A stretch of 64,000 nucleotides of DNA from Mauremys mutica. Its lineage: Eukaryota; Chordata; Testudines; Geoemydidae. Made by a program: the position numbers and the translations under genes. The notes beneath the pieces are model-generated. The model was not told the origin of the DNA. It did not search any database and saw only the letters and a list, made by a program, of their open reading frames with translations. Shown in pieces: positions 10,766 to 22,080 of this stretch; within the stretch, counting starts at the first letter, position 1, and every line of letters starts with the position of its first letter. The stretch spans positions 110,337,222-110,401,221 of the forward strand of contig NC_059075.1 in the NCBI RefSeq assembly GCF_020497125.1, given 5' to 3'.

Positions 10766-12893
10766 CCAGCTCTTAACTCCTAGAATCAAGAGATTCAAGA
10801 ATCGTCCCCTCTTATGTAATAGATTTTCTTATATAAATTCAAGTCAGTCAGTGTACATTTTTTAGGTGCGCAGGTATGAGAGCAACCAAGCACAGCATAA
10901 TTGAAGGAACGATGGAGAAATGTAAGGCTTCTGAAATGAAGACACATATGTTTGACTTGTCAGGATAAATTTTACATGACCATAGAAAAACTCAAATTAA
11001 GCTGATCAGAAAAGTTTTTGTTTCCCTGCATTAAACGTTGACTGTTAAATGAAGAGGCAAAAAAAAACAAAAACAAAAAAACCTGAAAGTTTCCAGCCCA
11101 CCACTTTTGGTTTAAAACCCAAAATTCTGATTTATAAATGCCTTCATAGTGCCTTCATGGGCACTATAGTTCAAGTGCCTCATATCCTCATACCCCTCTG
11201 TGCGCCAGGCTCCCTGGCTAGAACTTTTTTCCTTTGGAAAATGCTAATTCATCAAAATTGACACATTCCATGGAAATGTTTTTGTTGATACTAGGCAAGT
11301 TGACCAACTGGCCAGCTTACCTACCTGCCTGCATTCTTGCCAGCCAACCAACAGGAGCCCCTGGGGTGTGCAATGAACTCGGCCTTACTTAAGCAATGAA
11401 GCATGCAACTACCTAGCTAAGTTACACAGACAATGCTGGTGAGAAGCAAGGCGGCAAAGTTAAAATTGTTCTTTCTATATTTGTTGAATAATGCTAGACT
11501 TATTGATGTTTTAGTTTATTTTGACATAGTGTTCTTCTTAGGTTGTTTTTATATAAGGTAGATAGAGGACATAGTTACTTTAACCTAGTCTTTTGTCTAG
11601 ATTTCACTCCTTTTTTCAATCCCCACCAAGCATTGGTGTTGCTGAGGTTGTTGGCTCTTCTCCAGAGCATTCATCCAAATCACTGGACTCTGACTGAACA
11701 CTTTCTTTCTTTTTATTCCTCACTTAAGGTGTTAGTGTGAGAACAGAAGTCAGGGACAGAGCCTAATTCCAGAAACTGGATATGAAATGTACAATGTGTA
11801 TGCAGACTAAGATTGTCTCTTGAGAACTTTCTCTGGATCTTGGCATTATACTAAATATCCCTATGCAAAATGTTTGCAAAAAAAGAACTTATTCCTGTGT
11901 TTGAAGTTTGTGCTGAGGCCAAAATTCTCATATACAATTTGAAAGTCTTATCCACACAGGGGTCAAATTCTGTTCTTATTAACACTGGAGAATTTTGTGT
12001 TGGAGAATCATTCAGCATCATTTTAGTTGTCACAATAAGAATTTAGTAAAATTCAAAGAGGGATCAGATGTTAACATAAATAACAAGACTATCCAAAGTT
12101 ATAGCAGTTAATGGAAACAAGGAGCTTTCAAAAGGATAAAAATACCCATGGTTCAGCATTTAAAGTAATCTCCAATTTTTAGGGATGAGATTGAGACTTG
12201 GGGGTGGGGGGGGCAGATTATATCACATCTGTCTACTGTGGGGTTCTTGCACCTTCCTCTGAGGAATCTGGTTTTGGCCACTGCTGGAGACAGTATATTG
12301 AATGAGATGGACCTTGGGACCACTCCAATATGGACCATGAAACAGGAACATAGGAACTGCCAAAAATTTTAATTTTCTTTAAAAAATGGTATCTAAGCCA
12401 CTTTTTCTCAAGTGTGTATTCAGTTCAAGTACATGAAGAGAAAATTAAAAATATTTCTTTGAAACAGTCTGTACTAAAGAAATCAAGATGTTATCGTAAC
12501 AACCCACATTCCTCTAATCTACCTGCCACAAAGTAGAATAGTTTGTCATACTAGCTACAAAATGCTTTAGATATTAAACCTCTGCCTGAAATGGCAAACA
12601 TCACAATGAAGATTCGTAGTCTACTTGACAGCAGGTAGAACCTGGAATGACTATGGCAAATGTAATAAGCATCTCAGTCATGAAAAATAAAGATAACTCC
12701 AAATGACTAGAAACTGCAACTAGTATAGACTCTGGCATTAAAATCCTTACATCACCATCCATACTGGTTCTCAAAAGCCTCATTCAGGCTTAATATGCTT
12801 GAGATATGGAAGGTTTTAATTATCCAGCATAAATGATTAAGCATGGGCATCAATTCGTTGAAAGATTTGTCTGAAGGTCAGCCACTTAAGATC
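10766..12893. other. Intergenic DNA, no gene recognised
   Basis: Starts with the resumed host repeat of the LINE insertion. An AT-rich segment at about 11075-11290 shares words with the AT-rich repeat family of this window, including a GGGCACTATAGTTC word. No supported coding sequence. Confidence 0.4.
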
Positions 12894-13004
12894 ATCTAGA
12901 ACAGGGGAGTCTCAAAATTTTTCTTTCTGAGGCCCCCCCATAACATGCTGTAAAAACTCCATGGCCCACCTGTGCCACAACAGCTACTTTTCTGCATACA
13001 AAAG

Positions 13005-13132
13005 CATAGGTGCCAGAACTAGGGGTGCAGTCGCATCCCCTGTCTTGAAGTGGTTTCCATCATATGCAGGGTTTACAGATTGATTCAATGGCTCTCAGCA
13101 CCTCCACTAAACACATTTTTCCAGCACCCCTG
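13005..13132. mobile_element. Nested hAT-like MITE, family A
   Basis: Begins CATAGGTGCCAGAAC and ends CCAGCACCCCTG. It is flanked by near-identical 8-mers TACAAAAG and TATAAAAG. A second copy of the same family is at 62096-62232 with its own near-perfect 8-mer duplication, which confirms the boundaries. Confidence 0.75.
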
Positions 13133-13141
13133 TATAAAAGC

Positions 13142-13314
13142 CATGGCCGGCATTAGGGGGTAGCAAGCAGGGCAACTGCCTGGGGCCCCACGCCACAGCG
13201 GGCCCTGCAAAGCTAAGTTGCCGAGGTTTCTGCTTCAGCCCTGGGTAGCAGAGCTTGGGGCAGCAGGACTTCGGCTTTCTGCTCTGGGCTTCAGTGAGTC
13301 TAATGTCGGCCCTG
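13142..13314. mobile_element. Nested MITE with CATGGCCGGCATTAG end
   Basis: The left end CATGGCCGGCATTAG pairs with the reverse complement of the right end, CAGGGCCGACATTAG. The family is related to the element at 5648-5938. It lies within the hAT element at 12902-13383. No clear target duplication. Confidence 0.55.
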
Positions 13315-13563
13315 CTTGGCAGACCCCCTGAAACCTGCTCACAGCCCCCCAGGGGGCCTCAGACCCCTGATCGAGAACCGCTGATCTAGAAAACACAAGT
13401 TTCTGCTTGCCAATCAAATGTGGAAGTACAATAAAATCTATGCCTTAAACTGAGTTATACATAAAAGTGTTTTGACTTTTCAAAATATCAACCCAACTGC
13501 TGGTTCTTGTCATGTTGCTGCTGATATCAATAAATTCAGGAATGAACAAAGTAACCCTAACAG

Positions 13564-13869
13564 CAGTGATACTTAGACTCAGGCTCATGAGCTGCAAGTG
13601 GCTCTTTAATGAATCTTCTGAAGCTCTTTGCAGCATCTGATATTAAAATACTGTTATTTAGATATTAACCAATCTAAGTTCTTAACCAATCAGGATGTTC
13701 TACTATGTTATTAACCAATTAAATTATCAACTTGCACTAAGTTATTAATTTATTTGCTGCAAGAATCAGATAGATAGATAGATAGATATGAATTCACACT
13801 ACTGTGGCTCTTTTGGGTAATGTTGATCACTAATTTGGCTCCTGAACCACTGCAGTCTGAGTATCACTG
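13564..13869. mobile_element. hAT-like MITE, CAGTGATACT termini
   Basis: The left end is CAGTGATACTTAGACT and the reverse complement of the right end is CAGTGATACTCAGACTG, an almost perfect inverted pair. The interior is AT-rich and non-coding and includes a GATA-type microsatellite. Flanking 8-mers do not match clearly. Confidence 0.7.
13768..13788 (+). repeat. (AGAT)n microsatellite
   Basis: Five consecutive AGAT units, inside the hAT-like MITE. Confidence 0.9.
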
Positions 13870-15445
13870 GCCTGGAGAGTCTTCAAAACTAGAATTGGTC
13901 CAAAGCTATAAAATTTGGATCTTAATGTGAATTTTTCCAAAGATAAAGGAGAGGAAGGAATGAACAAATGCTGGGTTTTGGTTTGGCCCACAATGGAGAT
14001 AGGCCCTCAGCCACAAAATCTATATCTGTATCCAAACTTCCCCAGCCCCACTAGCCAGAACATGATCGGAGAAATACATGTAACACTTGAAATGGAACAG
14101 CTTCTTAGAGAATGCTTAGAAAGCAAGTGTTCCCTAAGACTAGACATACCTTAATGAAAATCCTACCTAAAACATATTGTACAATAATAGACTGTCACCA
14201 AATTAAACTGTTTTAACAGTCTCCATATAGACAGCCTCAGAGGTTTCCCTAAGTTTCTCTGTCATTGCAAAACACTCAAGCAATGTGTTTTCTGGAAACT
14301 GAAATACAACTCAATATTGAGAGCTTTTGACTAAAAAGTGTATTAGCATTGAATTATCTTGGCTCATATGACCTGTTCTGATTCCTAAAAGCTATGGTGA
14401 CAGCTAAAAAATCATAACGATGCCATGCAAAAACAGAAAAATCCAAATATTAATCAATGGAGTTGGACAAAAACTGGACAGATTATTACAGTGAGAATGG
14501 CAATTTCCACATATACAACCAGATATGTTAACTTTTCACAGAGCTCTGTAACCAAAACCAATGAAACCCTGTGAACTTCCTCTAACCACCAATAAATGTT
14601 TCATTGTTGATGTTCAATCTTGATCTGTCCCCATAAATTAAATATGTTCCTGGGTACTCCTTTTAGTTAATTTTTATCTAGAGCATTATGATATTTAGAT
14701 GTCTTCATACAATATGACGCAGATTTTTGAGTCATAAGTACTAAGACTGATTTAATGGCAATATTTTCTAAGATAGCTGAACTTACTGCATTTTCTCTAA
14801 TAGAATGATTGGCAGCTAAGAACATTGCAATAAATCTGAGAAGCTAAAAATAGCAATCCTTTAATGGAAATATTTTTATTAGTATTTACCAGCATATGTA
14901 CTTTACAATCATTTTCTCACAGTGTGAGTATGAATGCAATATAAAAAAATTGTAAAAATTTAACTACAAAGGAAGACAGAAGGTTTAGGGGAATGGTAAT
15001 GGGATATGAAACTTTTTATCTCTAGATCACTGGTTTGAATCCAGCCAGGTCCACAGAGACAGAGCTGTTAATGTCTGATGGCTGTTTGGTGCCCTGTATG
15101 AAATGAAATAGTAGTCTTATTCCAGTTTCAAGTGAACGGGTTTGATGCCTTCACTTACATCTTCAGGGACTGAAATAATCTTGCCTAAGGTGGCCCTGGC
15201 AAGTCAGAGTTAAGACACATTGGTTGACCAGTGTATGGCCAGTAACAACATGGATCACCATGTTATACCTCTCCTGTGGATAAATGAAGGACTTTGTTTC
15301 CGAGAGTTGTCAGTCTGATACTTTTACATCAGCACTAAATTTACTGTTGAATGTCCAGCCCTGCAAATGCTCCACTTGTGGAGCTCTCATTGAAATCAAC
15401 CTGGCTTCATCATCCTTTCTTGATAAAGAAGGTTTTATGATAAAC
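13870..15445. other. Intergenic DNA, no gene recognised
   Basis: AT-rich. Around 15030-15060 there is a GGTTTGAATCC word that looks like a tRNA B box, but no A box or cloverleaf could be built, so no SINE or tRNA is claimed. Confidence 0.4.
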
Positions 15446-15450
15446 GGTAA

Positions 15451-15800
15451 GAAGAAAGGGTTACTAACCCATTCCTTTACTGTTGTTCTGAGATGTGTTG
15501 CACATGTTCATTCCACTTCAAGCGTGTGCACCCTAGTGCACAACTGTCAAAGATTTTTCCCTCAGCAGTACCTGTCAGGGTGGCACATGCACCTCTGCTG
15601 CTTTGAGCTAGTGCAGATGGTATAAAGGGCAGAGCCATCCAGACTCCTCCCTCTCAGTTCCTTCTTACCAGATAGACTCTGATAGACAGGGGGAAAGAGG
15701 GTGGGTTGTGGAATGAACATGTGTAACACAGCTTGAAGTTACTGTACAGGTTAATAACCATTCTTTTCTTTGAGTGATTGCACATGTCCATTCCACTTAA
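15451..15800. repeat. DIRS terminal inverted repeat and internal complementary region
   Basis: 15451-15515 and 15711-15770 are imperfect reverse complements around a loop of about 200 bp, and 15771-15800 matches the reverse complement of the right end near 20540-20570. The loop contains a plus-strand TATAAA (near 15619). This arrangement marks the 3' side of a minus-strand DIRS element. Confidence 0.65.
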
Positions 15801-15841
15801 GGTGATTCACAAGCAGTTAGGTCTGGAGGTGGGATCACAGT

Positions 15842-16900
15842 CTACCTAAATAGATATTGAAGGACCACATGTCCAAACCTGGCACCATGTCTAGATTGTT
15901 GAGAAGTGGCACAATGCGAGGCAAAAGTATGCACTGATGACCAGCTTGCCGCTTTGCAAATGTCCATTATATGCAATTGGGCCCGAAAGGTTGCAGACGC
16001 TGCATATGATCTAGTTGAATGCACCAACACTTTTCCTGGGTTTGTCACATTAACCAGCTTGTAGCACAAATGAATATGAGAGGAGATCCACAAGGAAATC
16101 CTTTGAGAGGAGTCTGTTTGCAATTGCCACAAATAGCTATGACAATGACCTAAACAACTTAGTGTGGTCCAAGTAAAATGCTAAAGCTCTTCTTATGTCC
16201 AAGGTGTGAGCTTTTTCTTCATCTTTATGATTATGAAGCTTCGGGTAGAAAATTGGTAAATAAATTGCCCAATTAAAGTGGAAGTTGGACATCACTTTAG
16301 TGAGGAACTTTGGATGAGGGCAGAGGTAAATCTTGTCCTTATAAAAGATAACATAAGGAGGTTCTGAAACCAGAGCTCATAACTCACCCACTCTCCTGGT
16401 TGAGGTGATTGCAGACAAAAAGGCTACCTTCATGGAAAGATGAAGTAAGGAGGAGATAGCCATTGGTTCATAGGTGGAACCCATTAACTTTGTTAACACT
16501 AGGATTAAGTCCCAAGGGAGAATAGGAGCTCTACTTGGGAAAATAACCTATCCAAACCCTTTTGAAATCTGATTGCCATAGGCTTGGAAAAAAGGGAGCA
16601 CTCAGTTGGTGAGTGGAAAGCCAAGATAAGTGCAAGATGGATTTTGATGGAACTAATAGCAAGATCTTGTTGTTTCAGGTATACGAGCTAGTCCAATACC
16701 TGATGGATGGAAGCTGGGAGTGGGGAAACACCTTTCTGCTGGGATCAGATGGAGAATTTCTTCCATTTTGCCAGGTAAGTATACCTAATAGAAGGCTTTC
16801 TAACATTTAAAAGCACATCTTGAACCTCCTTTGAGCAAGTTTTCCCCAGGGGAGCCAGCCACGGAGCATCCAAGGTGTCATGTGTAGGGTCTGTATGGTG
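15842..16900 (-). pseudogene. DIRS tyrosine recombinase (decayed)
   Basis: The last 96 codons (16132-15842) are open and contain H-S-T-R-S-Y-A-A-S, the catalytic H-x-x-R box, followed by D-I-C-K-A-A-S-W-S-S-V-H-T-F, the usual C-terminal block of DIRS recombinases. Upstream, in shifted frames, are F-P-S-L-W and K-R-V-W-type remnants of the N-terminal part. The enzyme would integrate circular cDNA in an intact element. Stops and frameshifts make this copy dead. Confidence 0.75.
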
Positions 16901-16903
16901 GGG

Positions 16904-17232
16904 TTAAGGAGATGCCCATTGTCCTGAGAGATCAGGTCTGAATCTGGTGGAAGTATCAGAGGATCTTTGTCCAAAAGGGTCAGCAAAGTCAAAAACTAAA
17001 AAACTAATGTTGTTGAGGTCACACTGTGGGGCTACAAGTATGACTTGAGCCTGGTGCTGTTTGATTTTGAACAACATCCAAGTAGGAGTGGAACTGAAGG
17101 AAATGTGTACAGGAGTTTGTCTGTCCAGGGCAATGGGAAATTGTCCATGAAAGACCTTGAGCTGTGACCTGCTCAAGAACAAAGCTAATGACATTTCCTG
17201 TTTACTTTTGTTGCAAACATATCTATGTGGGG
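16904..17232 (-). pseudogene. DIRS region between RNase H and recombinase
   Basis: A minus-strand open stretch reads V-C-N-K-S-K-Q-E-M-S, then L-F-L-S-R-S-Q and Q-A-Q-V-I-L-V-A-P-Q. This corresponds to the D-L-F-A-T / V-I-L-I-A-P segment that follows RNase H in DIRS polyproteins. It is in the element's proper orientation and directly abuts the inverted block, which locates the left breakpoint near 17235. Confidence 0.65.
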
Positions 17233-17234
17233 CT

Positions 17235-18158
17235 GCCATGGCAGTGGTGACAGTCTTCATGAGAAAGATAGGCGTTGATGTGTTTCCTTATCTGATGACT
17301 GGTTGATGAGATGCGAGTTCAAGGCTCAGATACTCTCCAGTGTGATGGTCATCCAATCTACCGTCGATGCACTAGGGTTGCTCATCAACAGAGAGAAGTC
17401 AATCCTGTCACCTGTACAAAGGATAAAGTGTAGGTGGTCTTGAACTCTGTGGACACTAGGTCCCTGATTCTACAGCTAAGATTCCAGACAATACTAACAC
17501 TGCTTTGGACCTGAAGGCCCATCCTACCAGGACAGTTCAAAACTGCCTCTGCTTCTAGGACATATGGCCTCATGCACTTACACAGTTCAGCATGCCAGGC
17601 TCCATCTCAGGAAACTACAATGGTGGTTAGCATTGGGGTACTCACTGATCCATAATCCCTTAAACAAGTTTGGATGTCCACACAAGTCTTGACCTCTCTA
17701 GATTGGCAGAAAGACCCTTCAAATGCTTGTGGGGGAGTTCTGTTTGCTCCTCCTCAACCAGCTTTCCCCTTAGTTACAGATGTTTCTATCCTCGTTGGGG
17801 AGCTTACCTTGGATCCCTGCAGACTCAAGGTTTCTGGTTTGCCCATGATTTGACTCTACATATAAATGCCAGAAAAATGGGGGACATTCATCTATCTTGT
17901 CTGGCCTTCCTTCCCCTTATCAAGGAGTAAGATCTGCTAGTACTTACAGACAATACAGCAGCCGTGTCCTATGTGAACAGGCAAGGAGGGACCTGGTTGA
18001 CTCTTCTATGCCAGGAGGTGATGAAGCTGTGGGATTTCTGTATAGCTATTTCTATCCACCTCAAAGCCTCTCATCTTCCCAGAGTTCACAGTACTCTGGC
18101 AGACTAGTGAAGCAGGTCATTCATGAGGAGCTGAGTACTCTCTTTGCCCAGTAATAGC
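17235..18158 (+). pseudogene. DIRS RT C-half plus RNase H, inverted
   Basis: This block is coded on the plus strand, opposite to the rest of the element. It starts M-A-V-V-T-V-F-M-R-K, then F-P-Y-L and (after a one-base shift) D-D-W-L-M, the catalytic Y-L-D-D box, then L-G-L-L-I-N-R-E-K-S and P-V-Q-R. RNase H words follow: L-V-T-D-V, then L-T-D-N-T-A-A-V-S-Y-V-N-R-Q-G-G-T near 17935-17990, then H-L-P-R-V-H-S-T-L-A-D and E-E-L-S-T-L-F-A-Q. Each end continues onto the minus-strand sequence across the breakpoints. Confidence 0.78.
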
Positions 18159-18164
18159 CAGATC

Positions 18165-18480
18165 TGGAATATATGAGGGCCTGCAGACAGTCCAAATAGT
18201 AATAATATAAACTGCAGTGGGATTTGTTGACCACGAACCTGAAGAATTTCCTTGGCTCTGATGTATTGCCACATGGAAATGCACATCTTCTATGTTGAGG
18301 GGAGCATACCAAACCTCAAGGTCCATGGATGGGATAATAGAAGCCAGAGTGACCATCTGGAAATTTATTTCCTTCAGGAATTTGTTGACCTTTCTTAGGT
18401 CTCAAATAGGCCTGAGACCCCGCTCTTGCTTTCAAGATTAGGAAGTAGTGAGAGTAAAATCCCTTCACTTTGAGAAACAG
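18165..18480 (-). pseudogene. DIRS reverse transcriptase, N-terminal half
   Basis: Minus-strand words in order: G-F-Y-S-H-Y-F-L-I, D-L-R-K-V-N-K-F-L, T-L-A-S-I-I-P-S-M-D, then N-I-E-D-V-H-F-H-V-A-I-H (catalytic Asp region) and L-S-A-G-P-H-I-F. These are the fingers and first palm of a DIRS RT, with several frameshifts. The sequence stops being RT at about 18165, where the Y-L-D-D half should follow; that half is in the opposite orientation next door. Confidence 0.75.
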
Positions 18481-18579
18481 AAACTTCCTCTATGGCTTCC
18501 ACTTGGAGGACAGACTTACCTCCTACAGAACATTCCTGAGTAGTGATGTACAACCAAGCACTTGGATAAAGAGATAATC

Positions 18580-18790
18580 CAGGGGTCGGCAACCTCTGGC
18601 ACACGGCTCGCCAGGGTAAGCACAGCGGTGGGAAGTGGCGCAGGCGAGGGATGTGCTGGCCGCAGCTTCCCGCCACCCCCAGTGGGAGCCGCAGTCCGCC
18701 AAACCTGCCAACACGGCAGGTAAACAAACTGGCCCGGCCCACCAGGGTGCTTACCATGGCGAGCCGCACGCCAGTGGTTGCCGACCCCTG
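18580..18790. mobile_element. hAT-like MITE inserted in the DIRS element
   Basis: The left end is CAGGGGTCGGCAACCTCTGG and the reverse complement of the right end is CAGGGGTCGGCAACCACTGG. Flanking 8-mers AGATAATC (18572-18579) and AGATAGTC (18791-18798) match at 7 of 8 positions. The element is 211 bp, GC-rich and non-coding. It lies between the gag-like region and the RT and is therefore younger than the DIRS copy. Confidence 0.85.
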
Positions 18791-19545
18791 AGATAGTCAG
18801 TTGGCAACAAGCAGGGTAGGAGTGGCTGGCACTCTGGAAACTGGTAGGTTGTCCTCAATCAACACAGCAGAATGCTTGCTTGGAACTCTCAGGCTGCCTG
18901 GGTAAATTAGTAGCTGCAGCAGAAGAAGGAGGGAGTGGTCTTCTCCTGTAACTTCTGCCTTTTTTCTGATTAGATCCTGGATGCAAGGCATGAAAGTAGG
19001 ATACTAGTGAGGCTGCTGAGGACAAAACTGCTTCCTCTTCAGAAAAAGATGCCCAACATTTGAGCATTACCCTCAAGTGTTTAAGATTTGCTGCTTCTTA
19101 TCGGTGTGCACAGAAAAAAGTGATGGACCCTCAAAGGGCAGGTCCTGTATGGTCTGTTGGACTTCTTGAGGGAGACCGGATGACTGAAACCAGGAACATC
19201 TACACTTCGTAATGACCAATGCTTTGGCCCAAGCTGCCGAGCCTGCAGTGTCCAAACTGGCCATATGTTGGGTCAAAAGGTGCCCAGCAAGGGATATTGC
19301 TGTATGTGATGTGGCCATGAGATGTAAGAGCAAACCTCTGAGTCCAACAAGGAATCCACTTCACCTCACTGGGGTGGGGGGGTGGGAGATCACGGCCTAC
19401 TTTCCTCTAGATGTCACCACTTGGAGAGGTACTTGAGAGGCTGGAGGTGCCCCGAGAACCAGACTATGGGTTGGCACAAGCAAAATAGGTGCTGGTACAG
19501 GGTGCGAAGACTCCTGGGCCACCAAGGAAACTGGCACAAAGAGAT

Positions 19546-19983
19546 TTAGCAGTTCCCATGCCACTGTAAAAGCCTTCGTAGACAGTTCCAGAATAATCCT
19601 TGCTGTTGAGACATCAAGGGATGTACTGTTGAAGTAGATGCCACTTCAGGGGCCAGTCTCAATGGGACCGTGGTTGGTACTGGAATCAATGGACCCCCTT
19701 GGACTGATGACTGCCTCAAAGAGGTCCTCTTCTTCAAGTGCACCCCACTGCCCTTGTCCTTACTGGGCTTCAGTGCTGAGGATCTCGATCTCTCAGATGC
19801 TGAGTCTTTAGATACTTTCTGGTGCCTCTTCCTCAGTATCAGCGAGGGTGATTGGCCTGAAGGCTCAGTCAAAGCAGGAGGAGCACTTGTAATGGACACA
19901 GATTCACATGCTGCCCACTCCAAGCGGAGAGGCTCCAAAGTTGGGTGCAGGGCTGCCACCATCAGCAGAAACCTAAGCTTCAC
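19546..19983 (-). pseudogene. DIRS gag-like region
   Basis: Open minus-strand frame of 145 codons, rich in Ser, Arg, Lys and Pro (for example S-E-R-S-R-S-S), typical of the low-complexity N-terminal ORF of vertebrate DIRS elements. Identity is inferred from position upstream of the RT and from composition; there is no catalytic motif. Confidence 0.5.
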
Positions 19984-20902
19984 TCATAGTGACTCATGAA
20001 TGATCTGCTTTACCAGTTTGCCAGAGTATTGTGAACTCCAGGAAGGTGAGAGGCTTTGAGGTGGATAAAAATAGCGATGCAGAAATCCAACAGCCTTATC
20101 ACCTCCTAGCATAGCAGAGTCAACCAGACCCCTCCTTGCCTGTCTTTCTTGGTTCTAGACTTAAAAGTTTCTGCAAATTTGACACTGATCCCTGACATAA
20201 GTATCCGCAAGACACTTCAGGCAGTGTGGGTCACTCACTGGCACTGGCTTCTTGCAGAAGTGATACAGTTTAAACTCTGGTGACTGAGGCATTCCCCAGC
20301 ACCAATGTCAGTACCCAGGAATGAGAATTAAAGTGTCTGAAAACTCTTGAAAAGAAAATTTATAACTAACCAACACTAAAAACTACTAAAATGGGTGCAA
20401 ACCATATACAAATAGAAGGCAAATCTTGCACTAGCAAGAACATATGCTCCAACAACTGTCATGGGTGGTAAGAAGGAACTTACCATTATGGGCGATTCCT
20501 AGGAACACTGATGGAAAAGTCTCTGACAATTGTGCACTGGGTGGAATGGACATGTGCAATCACTGAGAGAAGAAATACCTATTTGACAACAATGATACTA
20601 GGTGTTGTCATTAACTCAGTCAAGGAGAAGGAAGACTCATATTTGGAAAATATTAATAATTCAGTAGATAAGTTAATAGAGAATGCAATTGAGTGATTGA
20701 GTGATTAAATTCTAAAAGAAGAGAAAATGAACTTTCTAGATTTTGTTGCATTAATAAGAATTTAGGAACTAATTCTTTATAATATTTAGTGTATTATATG
20801 CTAGCATGAAGCATTGTAATAGAAATGTAGTATTGGCTTAATTAACTTTTTTTTTTTTTTTTGTAGTTCAAGTTGTTCTGAGGACTTAATATTTTACCAC
20901 TA

Positions 20903-21089
20903 TGGCCAATATTTCAAGAGTGACTTGTGATTTTGGGTGTTCAATTTGACACCCCTTAAAAAGACCCAACTTTTTCAGAGAGTACTGAGCACTCACTTTT
21001 TGAAATCAGGTCCCTTTAATGTATCTCAAGTTTAGGACCCAAAAATAGAAACACTCAACATTATGAATTACTTTTTGAAAATCATGGCC
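20903..21089. repeat. Imperfect palindromic MITE-like repeat
   Basis: The left end GGCCAATATTTCAAGAGTGA pairs loosely with the reverse complement of the right end, GGCCATGATTTTCAAAAAG. Related short elements with TTTCAAAA ends are at 49645-49746 and 60606-60735. Confidence 0.45.
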
Positions 21090-21479
21090 TAAATTTATAT
21101 TCTCTCATTTAAACTTTAAAAAAAAGGCGGGGGAGAACTGATTAAATTACAAGCTTTTAGGACTAAAGGAAGGATTAAAAGATAAACATACTGGAATAAA
21201 AGTTCAAAAAATTCTGGAATATTTAAAAGAAGATTTATGAAACAGCTAGATAGCTCAGAAAAGAGAGATCTTATATGCAGTTTAATATTTATTATGTTGG
21301 CATACAATGTCTAACATTAAGAACAGTCAATGATAGTCAGAATTTAAAGACACCCATAAAGGAAAAACATCATTCAAATCTTGTCACTAAAGAATCACGG
21401 GTCAGATTTTTAAATGTGCTGAGTACTCATAACTCTAACTGAAGCCATGTGAGTTGCTAGTCATCAGTATTAGCGACTG

Positions 21480-21715
21480 ATCAACAACTTTCTATCCAAA
21501 AAAAATTCTACGGAAAATCAGATTTTTGACTTAAAGGAAATTTCCGCAGAAAGTTTGATTTTTTTGTTGGAAACCCGCACCCAGAAAATTTTCAGCTGAA
21601 AATTTTAGATTTTTGGCCAGAAATGTTTTGGTTTTCAGTTGCTGAAATAAACAAATCAGTTTTTCAATTAAAAGGTAACATTTTTTGCTAAAACGATTTC
21701 CAACCACTTCTAGCA
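21480..21715. repeat. AT-rich quasi-palindromic repeat, copy 2
   Basis: Same word set as copy 1 (GAAAATTTTCAGC, AAAATTTTAGATTTTTGG), strongly self-complementary. Non-coding. Confidence 0.5.
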
Positions 21716-22011
21716 GTATCTCTATAAGATCAGGCTTCAGGACTTTCACCCCCTCACTTAAATATTTATTTTCTTACTGAGGTATTTTAAAATTTTCTTC
21801 CTATTGACTTTTATTTTAGTTTATGTCTTTCTTATTCATGAAAAAATAAATGTAAAAAACCAAATCACCAGAAAACACTTGGTTTTGCATCAATACTATA
21901 AATCTGCCCAGATTTGCTTGGGTCCAGACACACTGAAATGAGTAACCATAGGTACCTGCTAGTGAAGGATAGGGAACAGTGTCTCCAAGGTTTAGGAAGG
22001 CACAACTTTGT

Positions 22012-22080
22012 CACAGAATTTAAGGTCAGAAGGCCCTATCAGATCTGCTAGTCTGACCTCCTATATATCCAGCCACCTCA
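22012..22080 (-). repeat. CR1 LINE 3'-end fragment
   Basis: The reverse complement reads GGAGGTCAGACTAGCAGATC followed by a G-rich segment and CTTCTGACCTTAAATTCTGTG, a CR1 3' tail. It lies just left of the Harbinger-like element. Confidence 0.65.

Larger units (their letters stand above)
12902..13383. mobile_element. hAT element with perfect 8-bp target duplication
   Basis: ATCTAGAA occurs at 12894-12901 and again at 13384-13391, directly flanking CAGGGGAGTCTC on the left and GATCGAGAACCGCTG on the right. An 8-bp duplication and CA(G)GGG-type ends are hAT hallmarks. No transposase. Two other elements (13005-13132 and 13142-13314) sit inside it, which accounts for much of its length. Confidence 0.82.
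15450..20575 (-). mobile_element. Degenerate DIRS-type tyrosine-recombinase retroelement
   Basis: Minus-strand order is gag-like (about 19980-19550), reverse transcriptase N-half (18480-18165), a region after RNase H (17230-16905), and tyrosine recombinase (16900-15842), which is the DIRS order. The ends are inverted repeats: 15495-15590 resembles the reverse complement of 20480-20570 (shared words include TTGCACATGT, CATTCCAC and GTGCACAA). At the left end 15451-15515 is also complementary to 15711-15770, as expected for the DIRS internal complementary region. The element is broken by many stops and frameshifts, contains a later hAT-like insertion (18580-18790), and has its RT/RNase H core inverted. 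Outer boundaries are approximate. Confidence 0.8.
20590..22011. other. Intergenic DNA with MITE-like and AT-rich repeats
   Basis: Contains a T16 run (20847-20862), the imperfect palindromic element at 20903-21089 and the AT-rich repeat at 21480-21715. No gene recognised. Confidence 0.45.

Noticed and set aside
15020..15280. tRNA-derived SINE or tRNA gene from a B-box-like word
   Set aside because: No A box at the right spacing and no cloverleaf could be drawn.
15842..19983. Host genes on the minus strand (several frames of 80-145 codons)
   Set aside because: The recognisable words are DIRS RT, RNase H and tyrosine recombinase, with frameshifts and stops throughout.
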